Shown piece by piece: positions 34,302 to 42,710 of a DNA stretch of 64,000 bases. Position 1 is the stretch's first letter. Every line of letters starts with the position of its first letter. Position numbers and translations under genes: made by a program. Source of the stretch: CAZSXU01 sp964610505 (GTDB lineage: Bacteria > Arandabacterota > Arandabacteria > JAGLYR01); assembly GCA_964610505.1 (NCBI GenBank), contig CAZSXU010000019.1, positions 1 to 64,000 on the forward strand, read 5' to 3'. The notes beneath the pieces were generated by a model that was not told where the DNA came from, searched no databases, and worked only from the letters and a program-made list of their open reading frames with translations.

Positions 34302-35374
34302 GACTCTCTCCCCGTTGCCGTGGGCGGGCCGGGATTGCTCTTCGCCGCGTCCCCCGTCAGTAGTTCCCGGCAGGCGTTCCAGACTTCCTCGACGGTAATT
34401 TCGTGAAGACACGCGTATCCCCGATCACACTGCCGCGAATAGCAGGGCGCGCAATCGGTCACCCGCCGCACAATCCGGGAACGTGGGCTTCGCACCCCCG
34501 TCCACCCGGGATTCGTCGAACCGTACACCCCCACCACGGGCGTCCCCACGGCCGCGGCCAGATGCGTGGGGCCCGTGTCGTTTCCTACAACGATCGAACA
34601 GCGTGCCAGACATGCCGCCAGAACCTTGAGATTCGTCCGTCCGGCAAGCACCACCGTCCGAGCGCGCAGGGAGGAGGAAATGTGCTCGGCGAGGAACCGC
34701 TCCTCACTCGAACCGAACAGCACGATCTGATCTCCCGCAAACCGCCGAGACAAACGAACGAAACGATCCGGAGGCCAACGTTTGGCCGCCCCAAAGGCGG
34801 CTCCCGGGATCAGCCCGATCCGGAGCCCCCCCTCGTTCGGCGGCAGCAGCCGACCGGCTTCGGCCGCCGCGGCGGGGTCGATGCTCACGCGAGGCGTTCT
34901 TTCGTGGACGTCCACCCCCAGTGATTCCACGAGTTCAAGGTACTCGTCCACGAGATGTCTTGAGCGAGGCCGCGCGGTGAACGGCACTCGATGCGTCAAC
35001 AGAAATCCACGGCCTTCCGTCGGCCTTCCCACTCGAATTCGGGCACCCCCGAGCTTCGTTTCGAGGGCAGAGGAAAAAGACTCCGGAAACACCCACGCGA
35101 ATCCGGCGCGCCAATCTCTCAATTTCCACGCCGCCCCGAATCGGTGGCGGAATGCCCCCGCCTCTCGCGCGTCTAACCCTACCGCCCCAGCAACCCCATC
35201 GAAGGTCCCCAACAGGTCACAGATGCTCCGGGGGCCGAAGAGTACCAGGTTTGCCCGCGAACTGCAATCGCCCAGGGCGCGAATTGCGGGCGCCGCGAAT
35301 ACGGCATCGCCGACCCAGTTCGGGGTTCGGATCAGAATGTACTCGCCTTCACCGGGAGGCGGAATCGGAGGCAT
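34298..35374 (-). CDS. waaF: glycosyltransferase family 9, heptosyltransferase II-like
   Basis: A 358-residue GT-B inverting transferase. ILIRTPNWVGDAVFAAPAIR is the WaaF-like N-terminal block. IGLIPGAAFGAAKRWPPDRF and NDTGPTHLAAAVGTPVVGV are donor-binding motifs. The C-terminal CAPCYSRQCDRGYACLHEIT is a cysteine cluster common in WaaF. It probably transfers L,D-heptose from ADP-heptose to the inner core. It overlaps the preceding GT9 gene by 26 nt and the kinase gene by 4. The symbol rests on overall similarity, not on a test of specificity. Confidence 0.88.
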   Translation of the reverse strand: MPPIPPPGEGEYILIRTPNWVGDAVFAAPAIRALGDCSSRANLVLFGPRSICDLLGTFDGVAGAVGLDAREAGAFRHRFGAAWKLRDWRAGFAWVFPESFSSALETKLGGARIRVGRPTEGRGFLLTHRVPFTARPRSRHLVDEYLELVESLGVDVHERTPRVSIDPAAAAEAGRLLPPNEGGLRIGLIPGAAFGAAKRWPPDRFVRLSRRFAGDQIVLFGSSEERFLAEHISSSLRARTVVLAGRTNLKVLAACLARCSIVVGNDTGPTHLAAAVGTPVVGVYGSTNPGWTGVRSPRSRIVRRVTDCAPCYSRQCDRGYACLHEITVEEVWNACRELLTGDAAKSNPGPPTATGRES

Positions 35375-36497
35375 GGGTGGCTTCCCCCGCAGCGCGAGCG
35401 GTTCGCAGAAGTTCCAGAGCCTTTGCGTGCACTTCGTCGAACGTTAGTGTTTCCATTCGGCCGTCCCCCGCGCGGAGCCACTTCAGATTCGTGGCCAGCG
35501 GCGCCCACAACCCCGGGTCCGTCGGTCCGAAGAGCGCCAGCGTCGGCCGCCCCAGGGCCGCTCCGATGTGCATCACACCCGTATCGTTGCAGATCAGAAG
35601 ATCCAGGCCGCCGATCAGCGCCGCCGCACGACGGAGCGGAAGGTCCGCCAGACACACGACCCGGTCGTCCACCCGCTTACGGACGGCATCCCTGAGGATT
35701 CCCTCCTTCGGCCCCGCGATCACGAACACCTGGTTCTTCGCATCCTCGGCCAGTGCCGCCGCAACCCGCGCAAACCTCTCCGCCGGCCACCGGTTTAACC
35801 TCTTTCCCGCCCCGGGGTGGATGCCAATGGCTCGTCGTCCCGCGGAGCGCACGTCGGCCAGTTGAGTGCGAGCCCACGATGTCTCCTCCGCGGACAGTCC
35901 CATCGAGGGCGATCGATCCGGGATGTCCAGGTCGAGCGCGCGGGCAAAATCCAGATTGCGGTCCGACTGGTGTTCACGCGCCCATCGACACGGAACCTGA
36001 ATCTGGAACACCCGTCGCCCGATCGTGCGGCCGTAGGCGCTCCCGTCACTGCCGACTCGAAGTCGGCCGCCGGCCAGTCTGGCAACGATGGCCGAGGTGA
36101 CCGAAAAGGAAACGGTGGTGGGCATGATCACGAGATCCCACGGGTGAGCGCGAAGCGATCTGAGAAACGCGTATGCCTCGCCGGAGTGTCTCTGAAAGCG
36201 CTTCTTGTCGAAGACCAGAACCTCGTCGACATCGGGGTGTTCCAGCATGATCTCCGCGTTGTCCGGGGAGGCAACCAGAGTCGTTCTGGATCCCGGATAT
36301 CCCCGCCTGAGCGCTCGAAACAACGGGGTGCTCAACAGCATGTCCCCCATCTGATTGTGCGGACGTACGACCAGTACGAATTTCACCGCGGATGCATTGG
36401 GCTTCGCGGACGGCGCCCGCCCCTCGGCAGCCCCTCCCCATCGCCACCCGATCAAGCGATCGATCCCCCACTTGCCGGCCCGTTCCAGCGATTTCAT
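35349..36497 (-). CDS. glycosyltransferase family 9
   Basis: A 382-residue GT9. After a roughly 38-residue N-terminal tail comes FVLVVRPHNQMGDMLLSTPL, the GT9 opening with the catalytic Asp position. AIGIHPGAGKRLNRWPAERF and CNDTGVMHIGAALGRPTLAL are donor-side motifs. It is coupled to both neighbours by short overlaps. It may be a heptosyltransferase of the core or act with another ADP/NDP-sugar. The tail with VKFVL... suggests a possible later start, but no better ribosome site was found. Confidence 0.88.
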   Translation of the reverse strand: MKSLERAGKWGIDRLIGWRWGGAAEGRAPSAKPNASAVKFVLVVRPHNQMGDMLLSTPLFRALRRGYPGSRTTLVASPDNAEIMLEHPDVDEVLVFDKKRFQRHSGEAYAFLRSLRAHPWDLVIMPTTVSFSVTSAIVARLAGGRLRVGSDGSAYGRTIGRRVFQIQVPCRWAREHQSDRNLDFARALDLDIPDRSPSMGLSAEETSWARTQLADVRSAGRRAIGIHPGAGKRLNRWPAERFARVAAALAEDAKNQVFVIAGPKEGILRDAVRKRVDDRVVCLADLPLRRAAALIGGLDLLICNDTGVMHIGAALGRPTLALFGPTDPGLWAPLATNLKWLRAGDGRMETLTFDEVHAKALELLRTARAAGEATHASDSASR

Positions 36498-37549
36498 CCA
36501 TTCTCTCCCGCATCACCACACACGGCGTCGTACACGCGGTCCACAGGGATCCCGTCGAGACACGCAAGATCCCCTCTTGGACAGCGGTCCCGTCCATGAA
36601 GCCCGCACGGCCGACAATCCAGCGGTAGGGCAATCACGACGTCACGCTCCCCCAGCGGATAAAACCCCAGGCTTGTGGTTGTGGATCCGAAAAGGGCGAC
36701 CACCGGCGTTCCCACGGCCGCCGACAGGTGCATGAGGCCGCTGTCGTTCGTCACCACTCGGGACGCCGCCGCCAGCAGAGCCCCCTGCTCCATAAGATCG
36801 TTGCTCATAAAGGCACACACTCTCCGGTGGTCGGCAGCGTCCGTCACGCCGAGCACGAGTTCCGATTCATCGGCGGGTCCGGTGATCACCACGTCCACCG
36901 ACGCTTCTTCGGCCAAGCGTCGGGCCAAGGCGCCGTATCGATCCGCTCCCCAACGTTTGGTCAACCGGCCGGCGCCCGGTGCCAGAACCATGAGGCGGCT
37001 TGCAGAAGGGACGAGGCGGTCCCGCACCTTCGCGGCTACGTCCTCGCGGATGTCCCGTGGAATCCGCAGATGCAATCGCTCGTTCACCGCGGGAATTCCG
37101 GCGCTCCGAGCGGCTGCCAGATACCGGTTCACAACATGGCCCGGATACCCCAGAATCGGTTTTTTGAATCGCACCAGGGCCTGCCGGGAAGCGCGCGCCG
37201 GCGACGCGCGGACCACCCGGGGCACTCTCAACATTCGGGTCAGGAGGCGACTGCGTAGCGAAGCGTGGAGGTCAATCACCAGATCGAAGGATTCCCCTGC
37301 GAGCACCCTGGCATAGCGTTGGAGGCCCGCAAGGCCTCCGTGCCGCCCAGAATTCGAAAAAGGAAACACTCGGTCCACCGGGCCATCGCTTCGAAACAGG
37401 CTGCCGTACGATTCCTTGACGGCAATCGAGATTCGCGCGTCAGGGAGCCGTCTACGGACGGCCTCCGCCACCGGCAGCGTCAGAACGACGTCCCCCAGGG
37501 ATCCGAACCGGACCAGCAGTACATCCTCCCACTCCACCGGGCGTTCCAT
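36494..37549 (-). CDS. glycosyltransferase family 9, heptosyltransferase I-like
   Basis: A 351-residue GT9. VLLVRFGSLGDVVLTLPVAE is a typical WaaC/WaaF-like start. LAPGAGRLTKRWGADRYGAL and TNDSGLMHLSAAVGTPVVAL form the donor site. A C-terminal cysteine motif CRPCGLHGRDRCPRGDLACL resembles that in the WaaF-like gene downstream. The frame extends 29 codons further upstream, but ATG 37549 preceded by GAGGTGGAGG is preferred. It ends with an ATGA overlap. A core heptosyltransferase role is likely. Confidence 0.88.
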   Translation of the reverse strand: MERPVEWEDVLLVRFGSLGDVVLTLPVAEAVRRRLPDARISIAVKESYGSLFRSDGPVDRVFPFSNSGRHGGLAGLQRYARVLAGESFDLVIDLHASLRSRLLTRMLRVPRVVRASPARASRQALVRFKKPILGYPGHVVNRYLAAARSAGIPAVNERLHLRIPRDIREDVAAKVRDRLVPSASRLMVLAPGAGRLTKRWGADRYGALARRLAEEASVDVVITGPADESELVLGVTDAADHRRVCAFMSNDLMEQGALLAAASRVVTNDSGLMHLSAAVGTPVVALFGSTTTSLGFYPLGERDVVIALPLDCRPCGLHGRDRCPRGDLACLDGIPVDRVYDAVCGDAGENG

Positions 37550-37648
37550 CTCCTCCACCTCGGTCCGCGCCTCGCCCGCAGCGCCGTACCGCCCCCGGTG
37601 CTGCCTGCACACACGCCCCCGCGCCCCCACCGCCATCCGACACGCGCC

Positions 37649-39553
37649 TCACCGGCCGGGACTTCCTTCGCGCCCGACCGGTTCTCTCGCCCCCTGTCCC
37701 CCATTTCGAAACTGAGTGTCGTGGAGCCGCCGGTACACTCCCGGTTCAGCCATCAGAGAATCGTGCGTCCCGACAGCCACGACCCGCGCGTCTTCGAGCA
37801 CCACGATCTTGCTCGCATTCTGAATGGTCGAAAGACGGTGGGCAATCACCAGTGTCGTTCGATCCGCCATGAGTCGGTCGAGCGCTTCCTGGACCAGAAA
37901 CTCCGATTCCGAATCCAGCGACGACGTGGCCTCATCGAGAATGAGGATCGGCGGGTTTTTCAGAATCGCCCTCGCGATGGCCACCCGCTGACGCTCCCCT
38001 CCGGACAACTTGACGCCGCGGTCTCCGATGACCGTACCGTACCCGTCAGGACATGCCTCGATGAAAGCATGCGCATTGGCCGCCTTCGCAGACCGGACGA
38101 CGGCCTCGCGTGTGGCGTTCTCCATTCCGTAGGCAACGTTGTTCCAGATGGTGTCGTTGAATAGGATCGTCTCCTGCGTCACGATGCCCATGAGACTTCG
38201 AATTGAACGCACGGTCATATCCCGCAGGTCGATCCCATCGATCATGATCCGGCCGGACGTCGGGTCATAGAAGCGAGGAACAAGATCGACCAGCGTCGAC
38301 TTGCCCGCGCCCGAGGGCCCGACGACCGCTACCATCTCCCCCGCCTTGACGGAGAGATCGATGTCCTTGAGAACGAGGCGCTCGGGTTCGTATCCGAAGG
38401 AGACGCGTTCAAAGCGCAGTTCCTCCCTCACTTCCCGAAGTTCCACGGCTCCCGGCCTCTCGGTGATCTCGGGCTTCGTATCCAGGAGATCGAACACTCG
38501 TCGTGCGGCCACCAGCCCCTCCTGCAGCTGCGTATTGACCTGCGTCAGCTTCTTGATCGGACTCATGGCGGAGATCATGCAGGCAACGAAGATGATGAAC
38601 CAGTCCGGAGAAAGACCCGTTCCTTCCAGCACCTGGAGTCCTCCGTACCAGAGAACGATCAGGGCACCGGCGACCGCCAGAAACTCGGTCAGGGGAGTGG
38701 CCAGCGATCCCACCCGCTGAAGTCGTACGAGGGATTTGAAGTAGCCCTGCGTCCGGTCACGGAACTTGCGGATTTCCAATCCCTCCATCGTGAAAGCTTT
38801 CACGATCCGGATGCCGGACAAGGTCTCCTGGAGGACGCTCGTAATATCGGCCATCCGTTGCTGCGAGGCGGCACTGTATTTGCGGAGCTTCCGGCTGACG
38901 CGCCCAACGGCGTACATCATGGGAGGCAGGACCACGAATGAAACCAGAGCGAGGCGCCAGCTGATCCAGAACACCAGCCCCAGGTAAAACACAACCAGAA
39001 GAAGGTCCCGCACAAGGTTGGTGAATACCGCCGAGACGGCTTGCCGGACGAGGGTCACGTCATACGTAACGCGAGAGAGAATCTGACCCGTCCTCCGCCC
39101 GTGGAAAAAGGAAAGCGACAGACGGTGGATCTGTTCGTACAATCGATTCCTCAGGTCTCGAATGACCGCCTGCTCCACGGAAATCAGCAGAAACCGTTGG
39201 CCGTACGCGAAGAGTCCCTTGAAAAAAGTGAAAATCAGGAGGCCGACGCACACTCTCCCGAGCGACTCCACGGGGGAAGGCCGCAGAAACAGCCCCATGA
39301 CCCACTCCTTGACGTCGTCCCGCACTCGGGAGATTTTCGTCGGCAGCGATTGCTCCAGCAGGTCCACGTCCTCAGCGGAAACCCCGGGTACGAGGACGGC
39401 CGGGGAATCGTTGAACAGAACGTTCAGGAAGGGAAGCAGCATTCCGACGGAAAACACGCTGGTGATCGCGAAGAACACCATACAGAGAACGGCCGCCGTC
39501 ATGCGGAAGCCATAAGGCCGGATGTAACCGAGGAGCCGCAGGTAGGTATTCAC
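37649..39553 (-). CDS. msbA: lipid A/ABC exporter, MsbA-like
   Basis: A 634-residue half-transporter with about six N-terminal membrane helices and a C-terminal ABC domain. Walker A is GPSGAGKST (near 413), the signature is KLSGGERQRVAIARA, and Walker B is ILILDEATSSLDSE followed by the switch His in VIAHRLSTI. It is about 50 residues longer than E. coli MsbA, mainly in the first periplasmic loop (about 50-95). It sits among core glycosyltransferases, so flipping of core-lipid A is the likely role. The start is GTG overlapping the upstream stop (GTGA). Confidence 0.92.
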   Translation of the reverse strand: MNTYLRLLGYIRPYGFRMTAAVLCMVFFAITSVFSVGMLLPFLNVLFNDSPAVLVPGVSAEDVDLLEQSLPTKISRVRDDVKEWVMGLFLRPSPVESLGRVCVGLLIFTFFKGLFAYGQRFLLISVEQAVIRDLRNRLYEQIHRLSLSFFHGRRTGQILSRVTYDVTLVRQAVSAVFTNLVRDLLLVVFYLGLVFWISWRLALVSFVVLPPMMYAVGRVSRKLRKYSAASQQRMADITSVLQETLSGIRIVKAFTMEGLEIRKFRDRTQGYFKSLVRLQRVGSLATPLTEFLAVAGALIVLWYGGLQVLEGTGLSPDWFIIFVACMISAMSPIKKLTQVNTQLQEGLVAARRVFDLLDTKPEITERPGAVELREVREELRFERVSFGYEPERLVLKDIDLSVKAGEMVAVVGPSGAGKSTLVDLVPRFYDPTSGRIMIDGIDLRDMTVRSIRSLMGIVTQETILFNDTIWNNVAYGMENATREAVVRSAKAANAHAFIEACPDGYGTVIGDRGVKLSGGERQRVAIARAILKNPPILILDEATSSLDSESEFLVQEALDRLMADRTTLVIAHRLSTIQNASKIVVLEDARVVAVGTHDSLMAEPGVYRRLHDTQFRNGGQGAREPVGREGSPGR

Positions 39554-40647
39554 GGTTGGCTGTCGCCCGCCTTTCCGGATCCCCGGCGTTCGACTCCGGG
39601 CGGCGCAAGGCGAGCGATGATGTTCAAGAGATCTTCATTACCGATCCCGTTTCCCCGGACGATGCTCACCCGCCGCGATTCCGGCGGCACCAGAACGGCC
39701 GACATGCCCTCGGGAAGAAACGCCACCGTCGGCACTCCCATCGCCACTGCAAAATGCAGGAGGTTGGTGTTTTCGCAAAGAAACACGTCGCAGCAGGCAA
39801 GGATCGCCAACACGTCTCGAATCGTTCGGCACGCAAGGTCCACGGCGCCGTCGGCCGTCGTCAGGTCCATCTCCTGGGAGTAGGCCGCCGGCGGGTGCTC
39901 CCGGAACACCACAAACCGGGCACCGAATTGATCCTTCAACACACCGCTCCGTTCCGCAAGCGCCGGCCTTCCGCGTCCCTGTTCCGCCGACGCCTCGAAC
40001 CCCGCAATCAATCCGCCACTGCGGAGTCCCCTCAGCTCGGCCAGCTGCTCGGCAATCCGCAGCTCCTTTCCCGAGGGACTCCAGGCCGTGTCGATGCCGT
40101 TCGTGTCGATGCCTACCGCTCCCACCAGCGCCAGATTGCGAAGTGCCAGGTAGTTCGTACGAGCGGGAGGGTCCACGACGATATTGAACAGCCCGGCACT
40201 CGCACGACTCCGAAATCCAACCCGCACCTTGGCACCTGAGAGATACCCCACCAGCGACTTCACCCGATCCCGCTCATGATCCAGAGAAAACAGCGTATCA
40301 AAGCCGCGAGAGCGCAGCTCCGAAACGGTTCTGTGAAAGGCTCTCCAGTTCGACGGATGATTCAGAGGGTAACAGAGGATGACCTCATCCAGCCCGGGCG
40401 TATCGCGTAGCAGATCCGAGGCGGTGGGTGTGGCCATGACGGCGATTCGCGTTTCCCGAAAGGCACGTCGCAGCGCGCGAATCACCGGGAACGCGCCCAG
40501 CATGTCCCCAAGGGACTCCGAGGGCATCAACAGAACCCCTCGCGGGCTGCGAAGCGTCTCCGATATGCGGACCACGCCACTCGGATACAGCGCTCGCGCG
40601 CCCCGAATCACCAGGTTCAGAAGACCCTCATGGAAGAATGAACCCAT
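39550..40647 (-). CDS. divergent glycosyltransferase family 9 protein
   Basis: A 365-residue GT9-type protein. GVLLMPSESLGDMLGAFPVI keeps the GD motif of the family's opening, and CENTNLLHFAVAMGVPTVAF corresponds to the usual NDTGxxH donor block but with Asn-Leu-Leu in place of Thr/Ser-Gly-Pro. The central region GGLIAGFEASAEQGRGRP is unlike the heptosyltransferase LIPGA motif. It may use another donor or be altered in activity. It lies between hsp20 and msbA and overlaps msbA by 4 nt. Confidence 0.8.
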   Translation of the reverse strand: MGSFFHEGLLNLVIRGARALYPSGVVRISETLRSPRGVLLMPSESLGDMLGAFPVIRALRRAFRETRIAVMATPTASDLLRDTPGLDEVILCYPLNHPSNWRAFHRTVSELRSRGFDTLFSLDHERDRVKSLVGYLSGAKVRVGFRSRASAGLFNIVVDPPARTNYLALRNLALVGAVGIDTNGIDTAWSPSGKELRIAEQLAELRGLRSGGLIAGFEASAEQGRGRPALAERSGVLKDQFGARFVVFREHPPAAYSQEMDLTTADGAVDLACRTIRDVLAILACCDVFLCENTNLLHFAVAMGVPTVAFLPEGMSAVLVPPESRRVSIVRGNGIGNEDLLNIIARLAPPGVERRGSGKAGDSQP

Positions 40648-40704
40648 CGCAAAAAGATCCCGCGCCGACCTCCCACACCCAATCAGGTTCCGAGAGTTCC
40701 GGGA

Positions 40705-41148
40705 TTACTCGATGTCAATCTTGATTCTCGTGGGGGGAGGTTTTTCCATCTTCCGCATCGTCAATTCCAAGAACCCGTTTTCATAGCTGGCCGACACCTG
40801 GTGCGGGTCGAAGGGAACCGGGACGCGAATTCGGCGCTCGAAAGGACCGACGTTGATCTCCATCTTGTGAAAATGCTTCTTGCCCGGAGGTGTCGGGTCT
40901 CTCCGCTGGCCTCGGATCACGACATCCTCGCCGTCCACGATGATCTCGAAATCATCGCGCCGCATTCCCGAAACGTCGATCCGGACAACGATGCTTTCCT
41001 CGGTCTCGTAGACGTCTGTCGCCGGCCGCCAGACTACGTTCGCGCTCACCATCATGGGTGCCCGGGGCACCGTGTGGTGGGAGAGCAAACCCTCGACGAG
41101 ATCCTGCATGTTCGGGACCCCGCCATTCTTCTCGTCGGGTTCAGCCAT
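40705..41148 (-). CDS. hsp20: Hsp20-family small heat shock protein
   Basis: A 147-residue alpha-crystallin-domain chaperone that holds unfolding proteins without ATP. The domain spans about residues 40-140: RPATDVYETEESIVVRIDVS, then YENGFLELTM, which is the A/G-x-L crystallin motif, and a short IKI-type C-terminal tail (TRIKIDIE). GAGGGGAAG precedes the ATG. It follows the Minf_1886-type gene by 36 nt and no separate heat-shock promoter is evident, so it appears to be co-transcribed with LPS-core genes, which is unusual. Confidence 0.93.
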   Translation of the reverse strand: MAEPDEKNGGVPNMQDLVEGLLSHHTVPRAPMMVSANVVWRPATDVYETEESIVVRIDVSGMRRDDFEIIVDGEDVVIRGQRRDPTPPGKKHFHKMEINVGPFERRIRVPVPFDPHQVSASYENGFLELTMRKMEKPPPTRIKIDIE

Positions 41149-41184
41149 GATTCTCTTCCCCTCTCGGGAACGCGCCTCCTGGAG

Positions 41185-41565
41185 TCAGCGCCGCTGATGC
41201 CAGGGATACTCCTCGTCGAACGCTTCCCCAAAATCGTAGACACTCGAGAAATCTCCACGCTGGTCCGCATCCGTCTTGCTTAGAAGACCGATGTCGACCA
41301 TGTTGAAGACAATCTCACCAATGTCTTCGGTTCGCTGCACACCCCAGTGTTCCAGCACGGTTCGCGCCATGGGACCGTACCTCCGGATCGCCAGCTCGCG
41401 GGCGCCTTCCAGCAGCTGCCTACCGGTCAGGTGTCCTCGAATCTCAAACTTCTTGCCGGCGTAATCCAGCGCGCTGCGCACGAAGTCATAGGCTTCCGGA
41501 CGGTAACGGGCGTCCTTGGCTACGATTTCTCGGATTCTCTCCAGCAGTTCCAGGTGCTGTTTCAT
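41185..41565 (-). CDS. Minf_1886-family protein
   Basis: A 126-residue soluble protein that matches my memory of the Minf_1886 family of small uncharacterised proteins: YRPEAYDFVRSALDYAGK, LTGRQLLEGARELAIRRYGP, TVLEHWGVQRTEDIGEIVFN and a C-terminal DFSSVYDFGEAFDEEYPW. The function is unknown. ATG 41565 overlaps the upstream SAM hydrolase stop (ATGA). The frame extends upstream, but that part overlaps the previous gene out of frame and is discarded. Confidence 0.85.
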   Translation of the reverse strand: MKQHLELLERIREIVAKDARYRPEAYDFVRSALDYAGKKFEIRGHLTGRQLLEGARELAIRRYGPMARTVLEHWGVQRTEDIGEIVFNMVDIGLLSKTDADQRGDFSSVYDFGEAFDEEYPWHQRR

Positions 41566-42374
41566 CGGTGTAGGTCTCTTTGATTGTGTTCCCGCCAGAG
41601 CGAGACAGGGCTGCCCAATTCGCAACCGGAATCCGCCGCCGACCCTCCGACCCGGGCGATTTCCAGAAATCCGGTCGAACCCACGTAGGCAATCGGAGAA
41701 CCCACTTCACCGTCGCCGAAGGTGCGTTTCAGGCCTCGAATTCGAATCGATCCCGTCTGCACCCTAACATCCTCCACGGCACATTCGCCCAACAGAGTCC
41801 CGGGGATGCTCGTGATCAGGTTGCCGAACCGGTCTACATACAGAACCTCTCCCAGGATTCGCCCTTCTCGCGTCTCAAGCCGGGGGGGCGGGAGCTCGAC
41901 CCAACCGGAGACCCGAGATCCAAGCTCCTCCAACGGCATCCCCAGACTCAAACGAGCGGCTACCGGGGCCATCCTATCTCGTCCGTGGAAGGTTGCGCTC
42001 GTCGGTTTCCTGTAGAGATCCTCCCGATCCACGCTGACTACTTCACCATCCGGCCCGATCGACCAACTCAGAACGCCGTTGTCCGGGCCGACGAAATACG
42101 CGCCGCCCGACCGGACGGCCAACACGCGGCGCTCGGTGCCGACTCCCGGATCGACGACAACCACGTGAATCGTTCCCGGCGGGAAATAGGGAACCGCCGT
42201 CTTCAAGAGAAACGCCGCTTGCCGAATCCCCTGCGGCCGTACCTCGTGGCCTAGGTCTACCAGTCGAACGCGGGGATTGATAGAGAGAATGACTCCCTTC
42301 ATCATTCCCACGTATCCGCCCCCGTGCCCGAAGTCCGTCAGGAGCGAGATCGTTCTCTGCGGCAGAGCTCCCAC
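41562..42374 (-). CDS. SAM hydroxide adenosyltransferase/hydrolase (DUF62)
   Basis: A 270-residue member of the SAM-dependent chlorinase/fluorinase-like family, most of which hydrolyse S-adenosylmethionine to adenosine and methionine. ISLLTDFGHGGGYVGMMKGV opens the fold. VVDPGVGTERR is the conserved DPGVG motif, followed by GPDNGVLSW. A C-terminal beta-barrel domain with VDRFGNLITSIP follows. I prefer GTG at 42374, preceded by AGGGGAG, because an ATG at 42398 lies inside the -10 of a strong promoter (42397-42425). It heads the LPS-core operon. Confidence 0.88.
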   Translation of the reverse strand: MGALPQRTISLLTDFGHGGGYVGMMKGVILSINPRVRLVDLGHEVRPQGIRQAAFLLKTAVPYFPPGTIHVVVVDPGVGTERRVLAVRSGGAYFVGPDNGVLSWSIGPDGEVVSVDREDLYRKPTSATFHGRDRMAPVAARLSLGMPLEELGSRVSGWVELPPPRLETREGRILGEVLYVDRFGNLITSIPGTLLGECAVEDVRVQTGSIRIRGLKRTFGDGEVGSPIAYVGSTGFLEIARVGGSAADSGCELGSPVSLWREHNQRDLHR

Positions 42375-42396
42375 CCGCTCTGCTCCCCTATACTCC

Positions 42397-42425
42397 ATGT
42401 TAACGCCCCGCCGTGCCCCTGTCAA
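42397..42425 (-). promoter_or_regulatory. sigma70-type promoter before the SAM hydrolase/LPS-core operon
   Basis: The minus strand shows -35 TTGACA (42420-42425), a spacer of 17 nt and -10 TAACAT (42397-42402). The start would be near 42390, leaving a leader of about 16 nt with GGGGAG before GTG 42374. The promoter lies after the 43-bp tandem repeat downstream of nadB. Confidence 0.65.
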
Positions 42426-42555
42426 GGGATCTCGTTGCGAACAGACCCTTTACCAAACAGCTACCAAACACCCGGTCGGTCGTCCATCCCGCCAGGAAAT
42501 CCCCACTCCCGCTGCACTCTATGTCCTGCCGCCAGACGCCCCCCTCAGCCTGTCT

Positions 42556-42710
42556 GCAGCCCGGTGTCTTTCTGCCAAACGCCTGTTTCATTCCCTTTGC
42601 AGCTCAGTGTCTTTCTGCCAAACACTTACCTCATTCCCTTTGCAGCTCAGTGTCTTTCTGCCAAACGCCTGTTTCATTCCCTTTGCAGCTCAGTGTCTTT
42701 CTGCCAAACG
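42556..42710. repeat. 43-bp tandem repeat, about 3.6 copies, overlapping the nadB 3' end
   Basis: GTGTCTTTCTGCCAAAC recurs at 42564, 42607, 42650 and 42693, a strict 43-bp period. Copies 1 and 3 are nearly identical; copy 2 differs in the ten bases after CAAA. The period is not a multiple of three, so it is not a coding repeat. On the minus strand the first-transcribed units supply the last 11 codons and the TGA of nadB, and the remaining copies lie downstream. Each unit can fold as TTTG-CAG/CTG-CAAA with one bulged G and a 12-nt loop. Confidence 0.95.

Noticed and set aside
42556..42710. Tandem repeats considered as a CRISPR array (also 63159-63260)
   Set aside because: Units are directly adjacent with no unique spacers, the arrays overlap coding ends and no cas genes are present.
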